Shown here: one piece after another, positions 25,906 through 34,188 of the stretch | How positions within the stretch are numbered: position 1 is the stretch's first letter | How the letters are laid out: every line of letters starts with the position of its first letter | NCBI RefSeq assembly: GCF_022808985.1 | Contig: NZ_JAKZFT010000021.1 | Location: 1 to 51,233, forward strand | Reading direction: 5' to 3' | DNA: 51,233 nucleotides | Origin: Geotalea sp. SG265 | Lineage (GTDB): Bacteria > Desulfobacterota > Desulfuromonadia > Geobacterales > Geobacteraceae | Notes under the pieces: model-generated | Database searches by the model: none | What the model was told of the DNA's origin: nothing | The model's input: only the letters and a program-made list of their open reading frames with translations | Translations under genes and position numbers: made by a program

Positions 25906-26577
25906 GTGAAAAAAATCATCCTCCTGATGTTGCTGCTGCTCTTGATCGTGCTTTTTTTCCAGTTGGACCTGGACCGCTTTTTGACCATCGAGTCGCTGAG
26001 GGCGAACCGTGCCCGGCTGATTTCCTATTACGAGGGCCACAAGGCTGTTGCCGCCATTGCCTTCATTGCCGTTTATGTGATCCAGACCGCGCTTTCCCTG
26101 CCGGGGGCAGCGATACTTTCCCTTGCTGCCGGAGCGATTTTCGGCGTTGTGCACGGAACCTTGTATGCCAATATCGCAGCTACAAGCGGCGCGGCACTGG
26201 CCTTCCTCGTCAGCCGTTACCTGCTTCGGGATGTGGTGCAGAAGCATTTCGGCGGCCGACTTGAAGCCCTGAACCGGGAACTCGACCAGCGGGGCTTCGG
26301 CTACCTGCTTTTTCTGCGGCTCGTTCCCATTTTCCCATTTTTTCTTATCAATTTGGCAGCAGGCATGACGGGGGTGAGGTTCAGCACCTTTTTCTTTGCC
26401 ACCCTCATCGGCATTATCCCCGGCAGCTTCGTTTTCTGCAATGCCGGGGCCAGCCTGGCCGGTATCGAGTCTCCGGAACAAGTGCTTACGTCGAGGGTTC
26501 TCGCCTCCCTTGCATTGCTGGGTACATTTGCCCTGATCCCCACCATATATGGGAAATGGAAGGGGACGCGACAGTAA
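25906..26577 (+). CDS. TVP38/TMEM64 family membrane protein
   Basis: This encodes 223 residues with an N-terminal hydrophobic helix and five or so more. The VTT-domain signature is visible: LPGAAILSLAAGAIFG, then FLRLVPIFPFFLINLAAGM (F-x-R-x-x-P) and IGIIPGSF. The family belongs to the DedA/VTT superfamily, members of which move or scramble lipids; the exact role is unknown. GTG 25906 is the most likely start since it gives a K-K-I basic N-terminus. On the same strand as modABC but separated from it by a structured 236-bp spacer. Confidence 0.88.
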   Translation: MKKIILLMLLLLLIVLFFQLDLDRFLTIESLRANRARLISYYEGHKAVAAIAFIAVYVIQTALSLPGAAILSLAAGAIFGVVHGTLYANIAATSGAALAFLVSRYLLRDVVQKHFGGRLEALNRELDQRGFGYLLFLRLVPIFPFFLINLAAGMTGVRFSTFFFATLIGIIPGSFVFCNAGASLAGIESPEQVLTSRVLASLALLGTFALIPTIYGKWKGTRQ

Positions 26578-26685
26578 TTGGACGAAGCAGGCTGCCTTTT
26601 AATTGGGCATTCTCAGCCGGGCTCCATGTGAAAATGGGTTTTTCTCGCTCAGGCGTTTGCACCATAGCAATTTCCACAGCGCCTT

Positions 26686-26785
26686 TTTGCATGAAAGAAT
26701 CTAGAGCAGGCGCCTCGTGAGCGCTGAAAGCGGCTCATGCAGGTAAGAGGCACGGTAACTGCACCAAAGCCGGGGGAGATGCAAA
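26686..26785 (+). promoter_or_regulatory. Structured leader RNA candidate upstream of modA
   Basis: A 7-bp closing stem (TTTGCAT 26686-26692 with ATGCAAA 26779-26785) encloses nested helices. GCCTC (26712-26716) pairs with GAGGC (26747-26751), enclosing a hairpin TGAGC/GCTCA (26718-26722, 26733-26737) with a TGAAA loop. TGCAG (26738-26742) can pair with CTGCA (26759-26763), forming a pseudoknot with the GCCTC/GAGGC stem. The element ends 28 bp before modA, close to its ribosome binding site AGAAGGAG. Molybdenum-related riboswitches often control mod genes, but I do not recognise the Moco consensus here, so the class is unassigned. Confidence 0.5.
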
Positions 26786-26813
26786 TATTTATCCGCCAGA
26801 AGGAGCCGAAAAG

Positions 26814-27551
26814 ATGAAGCGAGTGGCCATATTCTTCGTTGTGCTGTTGTGGTCTGCATCCGCCTCTGCCGGGCAGGTTTACGTTTCCGTTGCCGCCAGT
26901 CTCAAGGAGGTGGTCGATGAGCTGGCGGACAGCTTCAGTCGAAATAACAGGGCTGCCTCTATTTATAAGAATACCGGCGGTTCCGGCATTCTTGCCCGAC
27001 AGATCGAGAATGGGGCACCTGCGGATATCTTCATTTCAGCTGATAGTCAGTGGATGGAGTATCTTGCCGCCAGAAAACTCATGTCACCTGCCACTATTGC
27101 AACTTTTGCCGGCAATGAGCTCGTTTTTGCCGGCAAGCCCGACAGGCGGATAAAATCCATGAAAGATGTTGCGCTCCTGGAGAAAATCGGCATCGGCAAT
27201 CCCAAAAGCGTACCAGCAGGGGAGTATGCCATGGCTGCCATCAGGTCTTCCCATGTGGAAAAAAGCGTTGCAAAGAAACTGGTCTTTGCCAAGGATGTTC
27301 GGGAATGCCTCCTCTACATGGAACGTGGCGAGGTGGACGGCGGGTTTGTCTACCTGACAGAGGCACTGCAGGCAAAGCAGGCGAAAGTCATTTTTACCGT
27401 GCCGCAGAGCCTTTATCCCAAAGTGGAATACAAGATGGGGCTGACGGTTACCGGTGGCAGGAATTCCGCGGCAGTCGCCTTTTTTAATTACCTCAAGGGC
27501 CCGGAGGCACAGACGGTCCTGCTCAAGAGAGGATTCAAAACGCGCAACTGA
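26814..27551 (+). CDS. modA: Molybdate ABC transporter periplasmic binding protein
   Basis: This encodes 245 residues. A signal peptide (cleavage near ASAGQ) is followed by a class II solute-binding fold with the ModA landmarks VSVAASLKEVVDELADSF, NTGGSGILARQIENGAPADIF and GIGNPKSVPAGEYA. It captures molybdate (or tungstate) in the periplasm and delivers it to ModBC, supporting the molybdopterin formate dehydrogenase encoded in the same window. A ribosome binding site AGAAGGAG precedes it, and a structured leader lies upstream. Confidence 0.93.
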   Translation: MKRVAIFFVVLLWSASASAGQVYVSVAASLKEVVDELADSFSRNNRAASIYKNTGGSGILARQIENGAPADIFISADSQWMEYLAARKLMSPATIATFAGNELVFAGKPDRRIKSMKDVALLEKIGIGNPKSVPAGEYAMAAIRSSHVEKSVAKKLVFAKDVRECLLYMERGEVDGGFVYLTEALQAKQAKVIFTVPQSLYPKVEYKMGLTVTGGRNSAAVAFFNYLKGPEAQTVLLKRGFKTRN

Positions 27552-27583
27552 TTCTGCAACAGCCTGATGAAGAGAGATATACC

Positions 27584-28267
27584 ATGACTTCACTTACTCC
27601 CCCCGATTACCAGGCGATCTACCTGTCCATGAAGGTGGCGCTGGCCGCCACGGCCCTCTCGCTGCCATTCGGCATCGCCTTCGCCTATATCATGAGTTTT
27701 GCTTCCTTCAGAGGGAAATTGTTGCTGGAGGTGCTCATCAATCTTCCCCTGACTTTGCCTCCGGTGGTGATCGGTTACCTGCTGCTATTGCTGCTGGGCA
27801 AGAAGGGCTGGATCGGTTCCTTTCTCGACCAGCTGGGAATGGGGATCATCTTCACCTGGAAAGCGGCGGTCATAGCTTCGGCAGTCGTCGGTTTTCCCCT
27901 GCTGGTCCGCTCGGTACGCCTGAGCATGGAGCATGTGGACCAGCAGCTCATACAGGCATCCCGCACCTTGGGGGCCTCGCGGCACGATACTTTTCTCACG
28001 GTTATCCTGCCCCTTTCCCTGCCGGGGGTCATAGCCGGCTCGCTCTTGATGTTCGCCCGCAGCCTCGGTGAATTTGGCGCCACCATCATCGTTGCCGGCA
28101 ATATCCCCGGCGTTACCCAGACCATTCCCCTCGCCATTTACGATTATGCCGGCGCTCCGGCAAGCCAAGCCCTGGCCATATCTCTCTGTGCCGTTTCCAT
28201 CGGCATGTCTGCGGCGGTACTTATCTTCCATGAGTTCGTCAGCGCCAGGCTGGCGAAGAGGGGGTGA
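27584..28267 (+). CDS. modB: Molybdate ABC transporter permease
   Basis: This encodes 227 residues with about five membrane helices. The permease coupling (EAA) motif is visible in ASRTLGASRHDTFLTVILPL, followed by GVIAGSLLMFARSLGEFGAT, typical of ModB/CysT permeases. It starts 32 bp after modA and ends one base before the modC start, in a modABC operon. Confidence 0.93.
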   Translation: MTSLTPPDYQAIYLSMKVALAATALSLPFGIAFAYIMSFASFRGKLLLEVLINLPLTLPPVVIGYLLLLLLGKKGWIGSFLDQLGMGIIFTWKAAVIASAVVGFPLLVRSVRLSMEHVDQQLIQASRTLGASRHDTFLTVILPLSLPGVIAGSLLMFARSLGEFGATIIVAGNIPGVTQTIPLAIYDYAGAPASQALAISLCAVSIGMSAAVLIFHEFVSARLAKRG

Positions 28268-28268
28268 T

Positions 28269-29324
28269 ATGGAGCTGTACGTTCAGGCGAGCAAGAGTTT
28301 TGTCGGATTTCAGCTGGAGACCGATTTCACCGTCTCTGGCGAAAGGATAGGTATTTTCGGCCAATCGGGAGGAGGTAAATCGACCCTGGCTGCGCTCATT
28401 GCCGGTCTGCACAGTCCGGACAAGGGGGAGATAATCCTCGACGGTCACTGCCTTTTCAGCAGCGCCAAGGGGATCTCCGTTCCACCTGAGAAAAGAAGGA
28501 TTGCGGTGGTTTTCCAGCAGCCATGCCTGTTTCCCCACCTGGATGTACGGTCCAATCTGCTTTATGGTTTCAAACGCTGCGCCCTCAAGCACAGAACAAT
28601 CGATTTTGCCGTCCTGATCGAGGTCCTCAAGCTTGGCGACCTGCTGGAGCGTGGGGTAAACAATCTTTCCGGCGGTGAAAAGCAGCGGGTGGCCCTGGGG
28701 AGGGCGGTACTGGCCAACCCCAGGCTGCTGCTCATGGACGAACCGCTCTCGGCCCTGGATGAAGGCCTCAAGTTTCAGATCATGCCCTATCTGAATAGTG
28801 TCAGTAGCGAGTTCGCCATTCCCTATCTCTTCATCTCCCATTCACTGGTGGAAATGAGGCTGATGGCAGAGCAGGTTCTTCCGGTCGAACGGGGGCGGGT
28901 CCTGCCGCAGACGACTCCGGACGAACTGGCTAGGGCGCGGATGGGGTACAGCCAGGTCGGTTACATCAACCTGCTCAGACTAACGGCACCACGCCCGGAG
29001 AGGGGGATCTATGCCTATGGATGGGGCGACCACGAGCTTGCCGTCTCCGCCGGAAGTACCGAACCTGCAGCGCTGTTCGAGCTTTCGTCCAAGGATATCA
29101 TCATCTTCAAGAAGCATCCGGAAGCGATCAGCGCACGGAACCTGCTGCGGTGCATGGTGGTGAAGACCTTTTCGTCGGGGAACACTGTCGGCGTCGAGCT
29201 AGCCTGCGGGACGGAGCGCCTGGTGGCGGAGGTGGTGGCGGAAGCGGCCCAGGAATTAGGTATTGTCCCCGGCTGCCAGGTCTTTGCCGCGATCAAGGCT
29301 TCTTCATTCAGAAAACTGGGATAG
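28269..29324 (+). CDS. modC: Molybdate ABC transporter ATP-binding protein
   Basis: This encodes 351 residues. Walker A GQSGGGKST near residue 33, Q-loop VVFQQPCLF, signature LSGGEKQR, Walker B LLLMDEPLSALDE and H-loop ISHS are all present. The C-terminal region (about 285-350) is a MOP/TOBE molybdate-binding domain. It powers ModB. ATG 28269 follows the modB stop by one base; the open frame extends upstream to 28068 inside modB but that part is not family-like. Confidence 0.93.
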   Translation: MELYVQASKSFVGFQLETDFTVSGERIGIFGQSGGGKSTLAALIAGLHSPDKGEIILDGHCLFSSAKGISVPPEKRRIAVVFQQPCLFPHLDVRSNLLYGFKRCALKHRTIDFAVLIEVLKLGDLLERGVNNLSGGEKQRVALGRAVLANPRLLLMDEPLSALDEGLKFQIMPYLNSVSSEFAIPYLFISHSLVEMRLMAEQVLPVERGRVLPQTTPDELARARMGYSQVGYINLLRLTAPRPERGIYAYGWGDHELAVSAGSTEPAALFELSSKDIIIFKKHPEAISARNLLRCMVVKTFSSGNTVGVELACGTERLVAEVVAEAAQELGIVPGCQVFAAIKASSFRKLG

Positions 29325-29383
29325 ACGCGCACGCAGCCATGGCGGTTTTGGCAGCATAGTCATTGTGAAAGCCGGAGAAACAA

Positions 29384-29423
29384 AAAAAGAGAGGGCTGCC
29401 AATTCGGCAGCCCTCTCTTTTTC
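29384..29423. terminator. Strong bidirectional intrinsic terminator between modC and cbcL
   Basis: AGAGAGGGCTGCC and GGCAGCCCTCTCT form a 13-bp or longer GC-rich stem around a 5-nt loop (29401-29405). An A run precedes and a T run follows, so it can work in both directions for the convergent genes. Confidence 0.9.
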
Positions 29424-29443
29424 ATGCCTGCAGCAATGGGAGG

Positions 29444-31300
29444 CTAGTGGGAGCCTCCGGCAAGGAAGGCGAACAGCATCAGAACGACCAAGGTAAGGCC
29501 GGTGATGACGGCGCAGAAGCCGAAGGCCTTGACGATGAAGTCGTAGGCAACGCCGCTGGTCTTCTTGGCGCGGAATTGCTCTGTTATTCCTGCTTCTTCA
29601 TATCGTTTCCACTGATCGCCGCGCTCCTCAAGGAACTCATGCTTGGGCAGCTGGCCGTTGAAAATGACGAAGTCCATGGGGAATTTCTCCGGACGGCCAT
29701 GGGTATTGAAGAAGTGGACGGTGAAGATGAAGCCGGTGGCCAGCAGCGCCTCGTCGGAATGGACGATGGTTGCCACGTTGAAGGCCCAGCCGGGGAGGAA
29801 GTAGCCGAAAATCTCGGGGAACCACAGCATCAGACCCGAACCGCCAATAGCAAACATACCCCAGAAGACGGCGATAAAGTCGAATTTTTCCCAGTAGGTC
29901 CAGCGTTCGAAAGTTGGCTTCGGTCCGCGGAAGAGGAACCAGCGTACCATCCCGGTGACGTCCTTGATATCCCTGAAGTTCGGACAGAGGGAGTCGGGAC
30001 CGAAGAGCCGCTGCAGGATGTTGCCCTTCAGGTCCTTGCGGACGAAGAGGAAGTGGATGCTCAGGGCAATGGCGCTGCCGAAGTAGACGAAGGTGATGCC
30101 TGCACAGATCCTGTGGATGAAGCCGGCATTGGCAGAGCCGCCATAAAGATTCATGAACATCTTAGCCCAGACCTGGTCGCTGAACTTGAGGGGCAGACCG
30201 GTCAAGGACAAGCCGAGGAAGCTGATGATCACCAGGAGGTGGAGGAAGATGTGCCGTCTCTTGAAGCGACGGTAGACGGCATGGCCATCGGCAACGGCAT
30301 GTCCGATATGGCCTTCAATAAGAGCCTGTGCCTTCTCCCGGTTTTCCACGAAACCACGGAACATCCAGAGCAGCGAATGGAGCCAGAAAACCGCGAAGGT
30401 GCCGACGAGCAGGCCGGTCATGGCGACGAAGGTGTAAAAGAGGATGGGATATTTTTCCCGGTCGGTATGCTCGCCATGGGCATAGAACTTGGTAAAGAGC
30501 GGTGTGGCATTCTTATGGCACTGGGCGCAGGTTTTTACCAGGTTCTGCGGGTTAACGCTGGATTGGGGGTCCTTGGCGGGGAGCACCATGTGGGCCGTGT
30601 GGCAGTCGGCACAGCCGGCAACCTTTTCGGGGAAGCCGAGGCGGTAGTTCTTGCCATGGTAGCTTTCCATGTAGGTCTTGACGGCAACGTTGAAGACGCC
30701 GTTGCGTGCCATCATCTTCTCGTCGCTGTGGCACTTCATACAGACCTTGGTGTGGAACTCCCGATTGGTCCGGGACTTGGGATCACCCAGCGGTTTGATC
30801 TCGTGGAGATTGTGGCAGTCTGGACATGAGGCGGAATCCTGATTGCCTGCTGCCACTGCCTTGCCATGAACCGACTTCTGGTACTCGGCTTCTTTGTCGT
30901 GGCACTGGACGCATTTGGCCACGGCTATACGCTTGTCCTTCTTCCAGTAGGTGTGGGTGTGGATGTCGGTGTGGCAGTCGGCGCATTTGACATCGTGCTG
31001 AACATGGACGCTGTTGTAGTGCTCGGCGTTTTCCTTTTTGTGGCAACGCTCGCAGTGCACCTTAGCGATCTTGGTTTCGCCGCGCATATGGCGGGCGAGG
31101 TCGGTGATTTCCACATGACAACTGGTACAGGCATTTTTGCCATGGACGGATGCGGCAAAGGCCGCAGCGGAAATCTTGTTGCTGTGGCAGCCAAGACAGG
31201 TGGCGGGATCGATGGCCATCCCCTGCTCGGCGGCTGCCGGCCCGACAAAGCACAGAAGCAGCAACAGGGCAGGGAGCAATCTGTTTACGATCTGAAACAT
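29444..31300 (-). CDS. cbcL: CbcL-type nine-heme cytochrome c / membrane cytochrome b fusion
   Basis: This encodes 618 residues. After a signal peptide (cleavage near AAAEQ), nine CxxCH heme sites lie in the first about 280 residues: CLGCH, CTSCH, CERCH, CADCH, CVQCH, CPDCH, CMKCH, CADCH, CAQCH. Then a membrane half of about six helices with histidines in FLHLLVIISFLGLSL, GFIHRICAGIT, FNVATIVHSDEAL and FTVHFF forms a HydB/formate-dehydrogenase-gamma-like cytochrome b. The architecture and heme count match CbcL of Geobacter sulfurreducens, the inner-membrane quinol oxidoreductase used with low-potential electron acceptors. GGAGG precedes ATG 31300. The 223-bp upstream region is AT-rich (31400-31500) without a clear promoter match. 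Confidence 0.9.
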   Translation of the reverse strand: MFQIVNRLLPALLLLLCFVGPAAAEQGMAIDPATCLGCHSNKISAAAFAASVHGKNACTSCHVEITDLARHMRGETKIAKVHCERCHKKENAEHYNSVHVQHDVKCADCHTDIHTHTYWKKDKRIAVAKCVQCHDKEAEYQKSVHGKAVAAGNQDSASCPDCHNLHEIKPLGDPKSRTNREFHTKVCMKCHSDEKMMARNGVFNVAVKTYMESYHGKNYRLGFPEKVAGCADCHTAHMVLPAKDPQSSVNPQNLVKTCAQCHKNATPLFTKFYAHGEHTDREKYPILFYTFVAMTGLLVGTFAVFWLHSLLWMFRGFVENREKAQALIEGHIGHAVADGHAVYRRFKRRHIFLHLLVIISFLGLSLTGLPLKFSDQVWAKMFMNLYGGSANAGFIHRICAGITFVYFGSAIALSIHFLFVRKDLKGNILQRLFGPDSLCPNFRDIKDVTGMVRWFLFRGPKPTFERWTYWEKFDFIAVFWGMFAIGGSGLMLWFPEIFGYFLPGWAFNVATIVHSDEALLATGFIFTVHFFNTHGRPEKFPMDFVIFNGQLPKHEFLEERGDQWKRYEEAGITEQFRAKKTSGVAYDFIVKAFGFCAVITGLTLVVLMLFAFLAGGSH

Positions 31301-31523
31301 GAAACAACCTCCGCGACAATAGTAAGCGTTTTTTCAACGCGCATAGCCAACTGCGGCTGCTTAATGAGGTTATGATAATGTAACGCCCACATTGGCAAGC
31401 CTTTCAAGCAAATGGCCGAATACTAATATGGCCAAGATTAAAAAGCAACTGGAAAAAATATATTTGTATATATAAATACTTATAAAAATGTAGCGGGGGA
31501 GTAAAGAAAAATAACTTTGATGA

Positions 31524-33392
31524 TTAACTGCAAATGGTGACAATGCCCTCTGCTGCAGCAAATTCCAGGAAGGAGATTGCCTCTTCGGCATCAAGCCCGG
31601 GAAGGGGGAGGATATCCCCTGCGGGCTTGCCGCTGCCGAGATGTTGCAGCAGGAGGTAGTAAGGCTCTATGAGTGATTCAGTGAAAACATCGTCGCCGCG
31701 GGGATAGATGACGGCGAACGACCCGCAAGGCTTGAAACAGCCTGCAAATTCACGCAGGTTCACTTCACCCGCCTCCAGGATATCGATAATTTCATAATTG
31801 AACCGGGCAAGAATGGCGGAGGAGGAAAGGACGAGCGGTTGACGGAGGAGATCAGTTCTTTCCAGTTCCCTGTCGGTGGGGAGGTCGGGGAGGGGGGATA
31901 GAAGGGCTGCTGCGTAATAATAATGGTAGTCCACCAGGTCGTGTACCAGCGGTACCAGCTTTTGGCGATTTTTTTCCGTGAACAGCTCGTGCAGGAACCG
32001 ACGCTGCAGTTGCCGGATCTGACCATCGTTCAGCTGATCTTCTCCCCTTACCTCCTGCTGTCCGGCGAACCACAGAGCGAATTCGCCGAGCAATGCGGAG
32101 GGGGAAAGGTGAAGGGCCTGCAAGACCGAGTTGAACCAGGCCACTGCCTTTCCCCTGCTGTAGAAAATATCACAGGCCGCGGCGAGCCGTGCGGCGATTA
32201 CCATATCGGCTGGGGGAAAGGTGGGGGAGGAGATGACAGTATAGGGTGCAGTATCTTTTCGGACAAGCCCCAGTTCGTCTGCCCGCTCGGCAAGACGTGT
32301 TCCGGGCAGTACGGCAAGGGGGAAGATGTCGAGATGGTTCGGGTAGAGGGACAGTGCAAAATCGAGGCTCCGCCTGAACCCGGAGAGACTGTCCCCGGGA
32401 AGGCCGTAGATCAGATCGAAGCCGAAAATGGCCCCTGTTTCGTTCAGCATCCCGATCCGGCTGCTGAAGTCTTCTCGGTTGAAAACCCTTCCCACGTTCT
32501 GCTGCACGAGCGGGTCGGCGCTTTGCAGTCCTATCTGCAGAGAACAGGTGATCTGGGTGAAAAGATCTGCCAGCTCGGCATCGATGAACTCGCTGCGTAC
32601 CTCGAAGTGGAAATGGATGTGCGGTGCTGCCTTGCGGATCAGCTGCAGGATTTTTTTAGCCCGTTTTATGTCAAGATTGAAGGTGGAATCGAGAACGAAA
32701 ACCTGCGTTACCTTCTGCTTGGCGAAGACCTGCAGCTCCCGGGTGATCCTTTCTTCCGGAAAATACCGCACACCTGCATGTCCTTTATGGTCGAAGCAGA
32801 ATTCGCAGGCAAAGCTGCAGCCACGGGACAGTTCCCACAAGGCGCCGTCCCCTTCACCGGGAATGAGAGTACCGGATAAGTAGGGGGAAGGAAAACGGCC
32901 GGGATTGGGCTGCGCCGGCCGGGGGAGGGATTGAAAGGAACCCTGCCGCATCAGGGCGATCCCTTGTAGTCCGTCAACGGGAGAGCACTCGCTCAGACGC
33001 GCCATAGCTTCAACGAAGGTTGCCTCCCCTTCGCCAGTAATGATGAAATCCAGGCTCGCCCCCGACAGAATCCGTTCCGCATCGGCACTCGCTTCGGGGC
33101 CGCCGGCAAAGAGGATCGCTGCCGGCCGCAGCAGCCGAAGGGCAGCGGCCATTTCCAGACACTCGGCACGATTCCAAGCATAGATGGAGAAGCCGATGGC
33201 ATCGGGATTCAGCGCGAGAATTTCTTCCAGGAACGCTTGTCGTGGTTGACCAAGGGTGGTCGCGGCAAGGGATACGGCGACCCGGGATGAGAGGGAAACG
33301 TTTTCCGACAGGGCTGCCTTCAAACAGGCAGCGGCAAGGGGGACTGCCTGGGGGGAGGGAAAGGGATGGATCGACGCAAGGACTACCTGCAT
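31524..33392 (-). CDS. B12-binding radical SAM protein with DUF4080 domain
   Basis: This encodes 622 residues. An N-terminal cobalamin-binding-like Rossmann domain (residues about 1-150; PDAIGFSIYAWN, ILFAGGPEAS) precedes a radical SAM core with LSRGCSFACEFCF (CxxxCxxC, near residue 200) and QIGLQSADP. A C-terminal DUF4080-type extension completes the fold. Enzymes of this class use cobalamin and S-adenosylmethionine for methylations or rearrangements; the substrate is unknown. ATG 33392 has GGAG upstream; the frame is open to 33506 but that part overlaps the next gene's region. Confidence 0.87.
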   Translation of the reverse strand: MQVVLASIHPFPSPQAVPLAAACLKAALSENVSLSSRVAVSLAATTLGQPRQAFLEEILALNPDAIGFSIYAWNRAECLEMAAALRLLRPAAILFAGGPEASADAERILSGASLDFIITGEGEATFVEAMARLSECSPVDGLQGIALMRQGSFQSLPRPAQPNPGRFPSPYLSGTLIPGEGDGALWELSRGCSFACEFCFDHKGHAGVRYFPEERITRELQVFAKQKVTQVFVLDSTFNLDIKRAKKILQLIRKAAPHIHFHFEVRSEFIDAELADLFTQITCSLQIGLQSADPLVQQNVGRVFNREDFSSRIGMLNETGAIFGFDLIYGLPGDSLSGFRRSLDFALSLYPNHLDIFPLAVLPGTRLAERADELGLVRKDTAPYTVISSPTFPPADMVIAARLAAACDIFYSRGKAVAWFNSVLQALHLSPSALLGEFALWFAGQQEVRGEDQLNDGQIRQLQRRFLHELFTEKNRQKLVPLVHDLVDYHYYYAAALLSPLPDLPTDRELERTDLLRQPLVLSSSAILARFNYEIIDILEAGEVNLREFAGCFKPCGSFAVIYPRGDDVFTESLIEPYYLLLQHLGSGKPAGDILPLPGLDAEEAISFLEFAAAEGIVTICS

Positions 33393-33444
33393 GGGAAACT
33401 CCGATCCAGAGCGGCATCGGACGTTAGCGTGGGGAAAGCGGTCA

Positions 33445-33990
33445 TCACTGCTTCGGCCGGGCTTTGATTTTAGGTTTGCCTTCCTCGATGACGACCTTGA
33501 ATTCAACCCTGTTGCAGTTATACTTTGAGGAAATCAGCGGCTTCTGTTTCTCCACGGCAGCGGAGATCATGCCGGGTGTGATGCTGTCGGTGGGCAGGTT
33601 GCAGGCCTTCCGTGCCTCCAGGTAGTCCCGGTACAGCTGATTCATTTCGGTATTGGCCTCCGCCTCGCGGGGGTGGGGGTGCTTATCGGGGTGTTCAGCG
33701 TGCATGGCCATTTTGAAGCGGTCGCGGGAATACTTTCCCTCCTCGATCAATCGGTTGATCCTGTTCCATTTCTGCTTGTGCGTGTTGAATGAAGCAACCA
33801 GGGAGTTGTACCTGAACTTGAGCATGGTATTGGTGATGGTGACGTTGGCGTATTTCCGGCAGGCCCTTTCCACGGAGTCGAGAAGTTTCAGCGGTTCACG
33901 CTTTTCCAGGCCCAGGAAAAACTGTTCGTATTTTGTCACCAGTTCGTGCAGGTTCTGTTCGAAGAACAACAGATCTTCAGGTATCCCCAT
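33445..33990 (-). CDS. MXAN_5187 C-terminal-domain-like protein
   Basis: This encodes 181 residues, mostly helical and very basic at the end (KPKIKARPKQ). The central region LLDSVERACRKYANVTITN and FRYNSLVASFNTHKQKWNR matches the domain found at the C-terminus of Myxococcus MXAN_5187. No catalytic motif is visible; it is likely cytosolic. It is 52 bp upstream of the radical SAM gene on the same strand and divergent from glmU. Confidence 0.75.
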   Translation of the reverse strand: MGIPEDLLFFEQNLHELVTKYEQFFLGLEKREPLKLLDSVERACRKYANVTITNTMLKFRYNSLVASFNTHKQKWNRINRLIEEGKYSRDRFKMAMHAEHPDKHPHPREAEANTEMNQLYRDYLEARKACNLPTDSITPGMISAAVEKQKPLISSKYNCNRVEFKVVIEEGKPKIKARPKQ

Positions 33991-34118
33991 GTTCCCTCCG
34001 AGGCTCTAACTATAACTGCACTCCGTTGATTCTGTAAAGTGAAAACCATGGATGTCACTGGATAGGGAAGGGGATGAGCTGTTCTACCGAATCACCCGGT
34101 AATCCACACGGGAATAGG

Positions 34119-34147
34119 TTGACTAAGCTGGTGCATATTTGTTAGAT
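34119..34147 (+). promoter_or_regulatory. Candidate promoter of glmU
   Basis: TTGACT, 17 bp, TTAGAT, about 40 bp upstream of the glmU ATG. The -35 is strong (5 of 6) and the -10 weak. Confidence 0.4.
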
Positions 34148-34188
34148 ATGGCAGCTTGTACTAATAAATTCTGACGGGAGACCTTCCA

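Noticed and set aside
25620..25988. 122-residue minus-strand frame at the TVP38/cytochrome-lectin boundary
   Set aside because: It runs across two promoters and into the TVP38 gene, with no domain or ribosome binding site.
26686..26785. A second GEMM riboswitch upstream of modA
   Set aside because: It shares AGGTAA and CAAAGCC fragments with the GEMM aptamer at 37919 but lacks the P3 block and the right order of stems.
29447..30829. 460-residue plus-strand frame antisense to cbcL
   Set aside because: Highly acidic shadow of the heme-rich gene; nine CxxCH motifs on the other strand settle the coding strand.
31301..31523. Sigma-54 promoter of cbcL
   Set aside because: TTGGC-type candidates on the minus strand have the wrong distance to a TTGC-like -12 element.
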